This document shows, in pieces, positions 6,101 through 8,466 of a DNA stretch of 8,466 nucleotides. The translations under genes were made by a program, and so were the position numbers. The notes beneath the pieces are model-generated. The model saw nothing but the letters and a program-made list of their open reading frames with translations, did not search any database and had not been told where the DNA came from. The DNA lies in NCBI GenBank assembly GCA_002705125.1, contig PAHQ01000080.1, positions 1-8,466 on the forward strand. Direction: 5' to 3'. Origin of the DNA: Verrucomicrobiales bacterium (GTDB lineage Bacteria; Verrucomicrobiota; Verrucomicrobiia; Verrucomicrobiales; DEV007). How positions within the stretch are numbered: the stretch's first letter is position 1; every line of letters begins with the position of its first letter.

Positions 6101-7801
6101 ATGCACTTTTCCCATAAGTTAATATTTCTTGTCTTATTAATTCCTTTATGCGCAGGAGGTACTGAAAATCAGACTGATAAAAAGTATCTCGATTCTGCAT
6201 TAAGGCGTGAGGGCAATCCGGAAAACGGAAAAAAAATCTTTAAAGATAAAAGAGCACTTTGTTCTGAGTGTCACTCTATAGATGGCCAAGCAGATGGTAT
6301 TGGGCCAGATCTATCTGCTGCAGGAGACAAATTTTCGAGAGCTGATCTGATTCTCTCAGTAATGAATCCTTCTGCCAATATTATGACAGGCTATGGAACT
6401 ACGGTTATAGAGACAACCGATCAAAGCAAATTTATGGGAATTCTTAAATCCGTATCGGATAAAGAAATCACTCTTTCAAATCTCGGCGAAAGAAAAAAGG
6501 TTATTCAAAAGACTAATATAAAAAAACAATCTACAAGCTCAGTATCGTTAATGCCAGCGAGCTTACATGCTCAGCTCGAAGTCAATGAATTCACTGATTT
6601 GATATCATTCTTGGAAAGTCTCAAGCAACCAATCACCAAAGGTCTAAGTAAAAAAGGCACTCCACTAAAAATTAAACAAATCAAAAAACCTATTAAACTT
6701 GAACCCATTTTTGGAAAGAATCTCGATTTTGAGAAGCCTGTTTGGTTTGGAGAACACCCAATAATTAATGACTCCTACATTATCGTAGAGAAAAGTCGCG
6801 CTTTAGTATCCCTCTTAGAGAAATCCGAAAAAGGCATTGAAAAACAGTCAACTTTTCTGGCTATACCAGAAGAAGTTTATGTAACTAATGATGAAGGCTT
6901 ATTAGGTTTTGCTTTTCATCCTAACTTTGAAAAGAACAGAAGATACTTTTTTATGCACGAAGTAAGGAACGGTAATTATAGAGGAATGGTTATTGGAGAA
7001 AGAACAGCTTCTGTAAATCTGAGAAAGGATTCTGGAGCCCCAACAAAAAAAATTCTAGAATTTGAAGTCGCTACAGAATTTCACCATGGTGGATGTATAG
7101 AATTTGGTCCTGATGGTTATCTTTATATAGGGATGGGTGATGGAGGACCGCAGGAAGACCCGTTAGGAAATGCACAAAATTTGAATTCATTCTCGGGAAA
7201 GATACTTCGCATAAACGTAAACAAAAAAGAGAATGGAAAAATGTATTCAATCCCAGAGAATAACCCATTCATTAAACATCCAAACAAAATCGCACTAAAA
7301 GAAATTTATGCTTATGGCCTCCGCCAACCTTGGAGATTTAGCTTCGATTCAAAAACAAAAGATCTTTGGGTAGGAGATGTTGGTCAAAACCGTTTTGAAG
7401 AAATAAATATTGTTCGATCGGGAGAAAACCTTGGATGGAATATTTACGAAGGTTATGAACTTTTTTCAACGAAATTTAAGAAAGATACAAAAAAATTAAT
7501 TAAACCAATTATTTCTTTTCGTCGATCCCACGGTGTATCAATAACAGGCGGTTATGTTATAAGGTCAGCAAATGAAGAAAAAGATTCTTATGAGGGAATT
7601 TATATTTGTGCCGATTACCAATCAAAGAAAATATGGGGAATTAAACAAGTTGATCGTAAACTAAAAATGATTCGTCAAATTGGCGATTGCCCTGACAGAA
7701 TAGTTTCTTTTGGACTAGATAATTCGAGAAATATTTTTGCTATTGGGTACGACAAAGGAATTATTTATAAAATGGATTTTTCTGAATCGGTTTTTGAATA
7801 A
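6101..7801 (+). CDS. Exported cytochrome c - PQQ-type glucose/sorbosone dehydrogenase fusion
   Basis: The 566-residue product starts with a signal peptide (MHFSHKLIFLVLLIPLCAGG). A cytochrome c domain follows (about 38-176), with haem site CSECH (Cys54, Cys57, His58), GIGPDLSAAG behind it and a probable axial Met151 in SLMP. It resembles the Planctomycete/Verrucomicrobium haem-binding domain family. A Lys-rich linker (183-200) leads to a six-bladed beta-propeller of the glucose/sorbosone dehydrogenase family (PF07995, about 210-558). Its motifs are GLLGFAFHPNF, HHGG (328-331, His328 at the catalytic-base position of soluble glucose dehydrogenase), GPDGYLYIGMGDGG, YGLRQPWRFSFD (Arg408), GDVGQ and ITGGYV. 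Such enzymes oxidise sugars or polyols with PQQ in the periplasm; here the electrons could pass to the attached haem. Substrate and PQQ use are inferred. The cysteine at residue 17 follows IPL, a poor lipobox, so a lipoprotein is unlikely. The overlapping ATG at 6097 is in another frame and closes after six codons. Confidence 0.88.
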   Translation: MHFSHKLIFLVLLIPLCAGGTENQTDKKYLDSALRREGNPENGKKIFKDKRALCSECHSIDGQADGIGPDLSAAGDKFSRADLILSVMNPSANIMTGYGTTVIETTDQSKFMGILKSVSDKEITLSNLGERKKVIQKTNIKKQSTSSVSLMPASLHAQLEVNEFTDLISFLESLKQPITKGLSKKGTPLKIKQIKKPIKLEPIFGKNLDFEKPVWFGEHPIINDSYIIVEKSRALVSLLEKSEKGIEKQSTFLAIPEEVYVTNDEGLLGFAFHPNFEKNRRYFFMHEVRNGNYRGMVIGERTASVNLRKDSGAPTKKILEFEVATEFHHGGCIEFGPDGYLYIGMGDGGPQEDPLGNAQNLNSFSGKILRINVNKKENGKMYSIPENNPFIKHPNKIALKEIYAYGLRQPWRFSFDSKTKDLWVGDVGQNRFEEINIVRSGENLGWNIYEGYELFSTKFKKDTKKLIKPIISFRRSHGVSITGGYVIRSANEEKDSYEGIYICADYQSKKIWGIKQVDRKLKMIRQIGDCPDRIVSFGLDNSRNIFAIGYDKGIIYKMDFSESVFE

Positions 7802-7850
7802 TGATCGTTTTTGTTTATTAACTTTAATCAGCTAACAAGAGATTCATAAA

Positions 7851-8351
7851 TTGATCATTCTTTTTGTCACCACCACTCTTTTAATTGTATTAGCTGTTAC
7901 ATGTTTTTTTAGAGTATCAAAAAAATCAATTAATTCGTGTGACCCCAAACTATTTATTCAGCACAACTACGGTGAAGGAATTCCGGGAAACCCATTCACT
8001 GTGTGGGTTCAACTCATCATAAAAAAGGGAACTAAACTCAATCTGGATAACGCTAATGAGATAAGGGGTTCAAAGTCTATAGTTCATTTTCTTTGTGATG
8101 GAGTTGAAGAACAATTTATAGATGGTCCTACTGTGTTTCAACCCGACGAATCACTGCCTGATAAATACAAAAACCAAGACAGTGAACTAATGGGTTACAC
8201 TTATGTGCTCACTCCCATTAAATCTGGGAAGTTAAGTTTCGCGATAGAAATAGAACCAACTTTAATTATAGAAAAAAAAGAATCTCGAAAATCATCCTTC
8301 GAGCACACTTACCATTTAAAAAGTGATACATTTTTTATTCATTCACCATGA
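7851..8351 (+). CDS. Small membrane-anchored protein of unknown function, TTG start
   Basis: I do not recognise this 166-residue protein. It begins with one strong hydrophobic segment (residues 2-20, IILFVTTTLLIVLAVTCFF) followed by RVSKK, so it is a membrane anchor or uncleaved signal with the rest probably outside the cytoplasm. The remainder is rich in alternating hydrophobic strands (FTVWVQLII, SIVHFLCDG, YTYVLTPI, KLSFAIEIEPTLII), suggesting a single beta-sandwich domain. It has two cysteines in the soluble part (Cys30, Cys83). The start is TTG at 7851: the frame is closed by TAA at 7833 and no ATG lies between, while AAGAG (7837-7841) is the only Shine-Dalgarno-like sequence seen before any gene here. 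It follows the dehydrogenase by 49 bp on the same strand, so it may be co-transcribed and could act with it, but nothing in the sequence proves that. Confidence 0.68.
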   Translation: MIILFVTTTLLIVLAVTCFFRVSKKSINSCDPKLFIQHNYGEGIPGNPFTVWVQLIIKKGTKLNLDNANEIRGSKSIVHFLCDGVEEQFIDGPTVFQPDESLPDKYKNQDSELMGYTYVLTPIKSGKLSFAIEIEPTLIIEKKESRKSSFEHTYHLKSDTFFIHSP

Positions 8352-8367
8352 TGTCACCACGGATCAC

Positions 8368-8466
8368 TTAATTCCTCTTAACCGACCACTCTCCTGTTTG
8401 ATTAATCAAAACACCTGTATTTCCAATCTTAGCACTGATACTTCCATTTTCGTTAATACTGGTATT
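8368..8466 (-). CDS. C-terminal end of a convergent gene (5' part outside window)
   Basis: On the minus strand one frame is open from the right edge to a TAA at 8370-8368, giving 32 residues that end GVLINQTGEWSVKRN. The composition (Asn, Gly, Ser, Ile alternating with Lys) looks like beta strands of an ordinary protein end, but the fragment is too short to assign a family. It is convergent with the membrane-anchored protein gene, leaving only 16 bp between the two stop codons and no visible hairpin terminator. That a gene exists here is inferred from the open frame, its protein-like content and the natural stop spacing. Confidence 0.5.
   Translation of the reverse strand, partial: NTSINENGSISAKIGNTGVLINQTGEWSVKRN

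Noticed and set aside
6148..6151. Lipoprotein lipobox at Cys17 of the dehydrogenase fusion
   Set aside because: The residues before the cysteine are IPL; leucine at the -1 position is not accepted in normal lipoboxes, so an ordinary signal peptide is preferred.
8352..8367. Shared terminator between the two convergent genes at the right end
   Set aside because: The 16-bp gap and its flanks show no stem of useful length and no T run in either direction.

Overview
The window is an AT-rich bacterial segment (roughly 40% GC by eye) carrying seven genes: two incomplete genes at the edges, both on the minus strand, and five complete co-directional genes on the plus strand between them. The gene content points to a marine member of Verrucomicrobiota (Opitutae-like) or a relative in the PVC group. 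The clues are a secreted LamG / thrombospondin-type-3 protein ending in a short beta-rich module of a kind I associate with Verrucomicrobia, a haem-binding c-type cytochrome domain of the planctomycete/verrucomicrobial type fused to a glucose/sorbosone-dehydrogenase propeller, and a PhyH oxygenase next to a xylose-isomerase-like TIM-barrel gene. This placement is inference from protein style; no rRNA or other marker gene is present.

Left edge (1-1140, minus): an exported serine hydrolase of the class C beta-lactamase family, with its N-terminus inside and its C-terminus outside the window. It is divergent from the next gene. The 119-bp gap holds weak back-to-back promoter candidates and a perfect 11-bp-arm palindrome.

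Centre (1260-6033, plus): an Fe(II)/2-oxoglutarate (PhyH) dioxygenase, a sugar-phosphate isomerase/epimerase-like TIM-barrel protein and a 1029-residue secreted protein, separated by only 12 and 16 bp, so probably one transcript. The secreted protein is built from two copies of a LamG + five-motif calcium-binding unit, followed by a cysteine-free glutamine-amidotransferase/ThuA-like domain and a C-terminal beta module.

Right (6101-8351, plus): after a 67-bp gap containing a strong GC-rich hairpin come an exported cytochrome c-quinoprotein sugar dehydrogenase-like fusion and a small membrane-anchored protein of unknown function that begins with TTG. The last 32 codons of a convergent minus-strand gene close the window.

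A reasonable but unproven reading is a small carbohydrate or algal-organic-matter module. The secreted LamG protein would bind glycans outside the cell, the periplasmic dehydrogenase would oxidise a sugar or polyol and pass electrons to its own haem, and the two cytoplasmic enzymes would hydroxylate and isomerise products. No transporter, glycoside hydrolase, sulfatase or regulator is visible, so substrate and pathway stay open. I found no tRNA, rRNA, CRISPR array, insertion sequence or phage gene. The most unusual features are the duplicated architecture of the large secreted protein and the two hairpins; nothing here is clearly an undescribed system.
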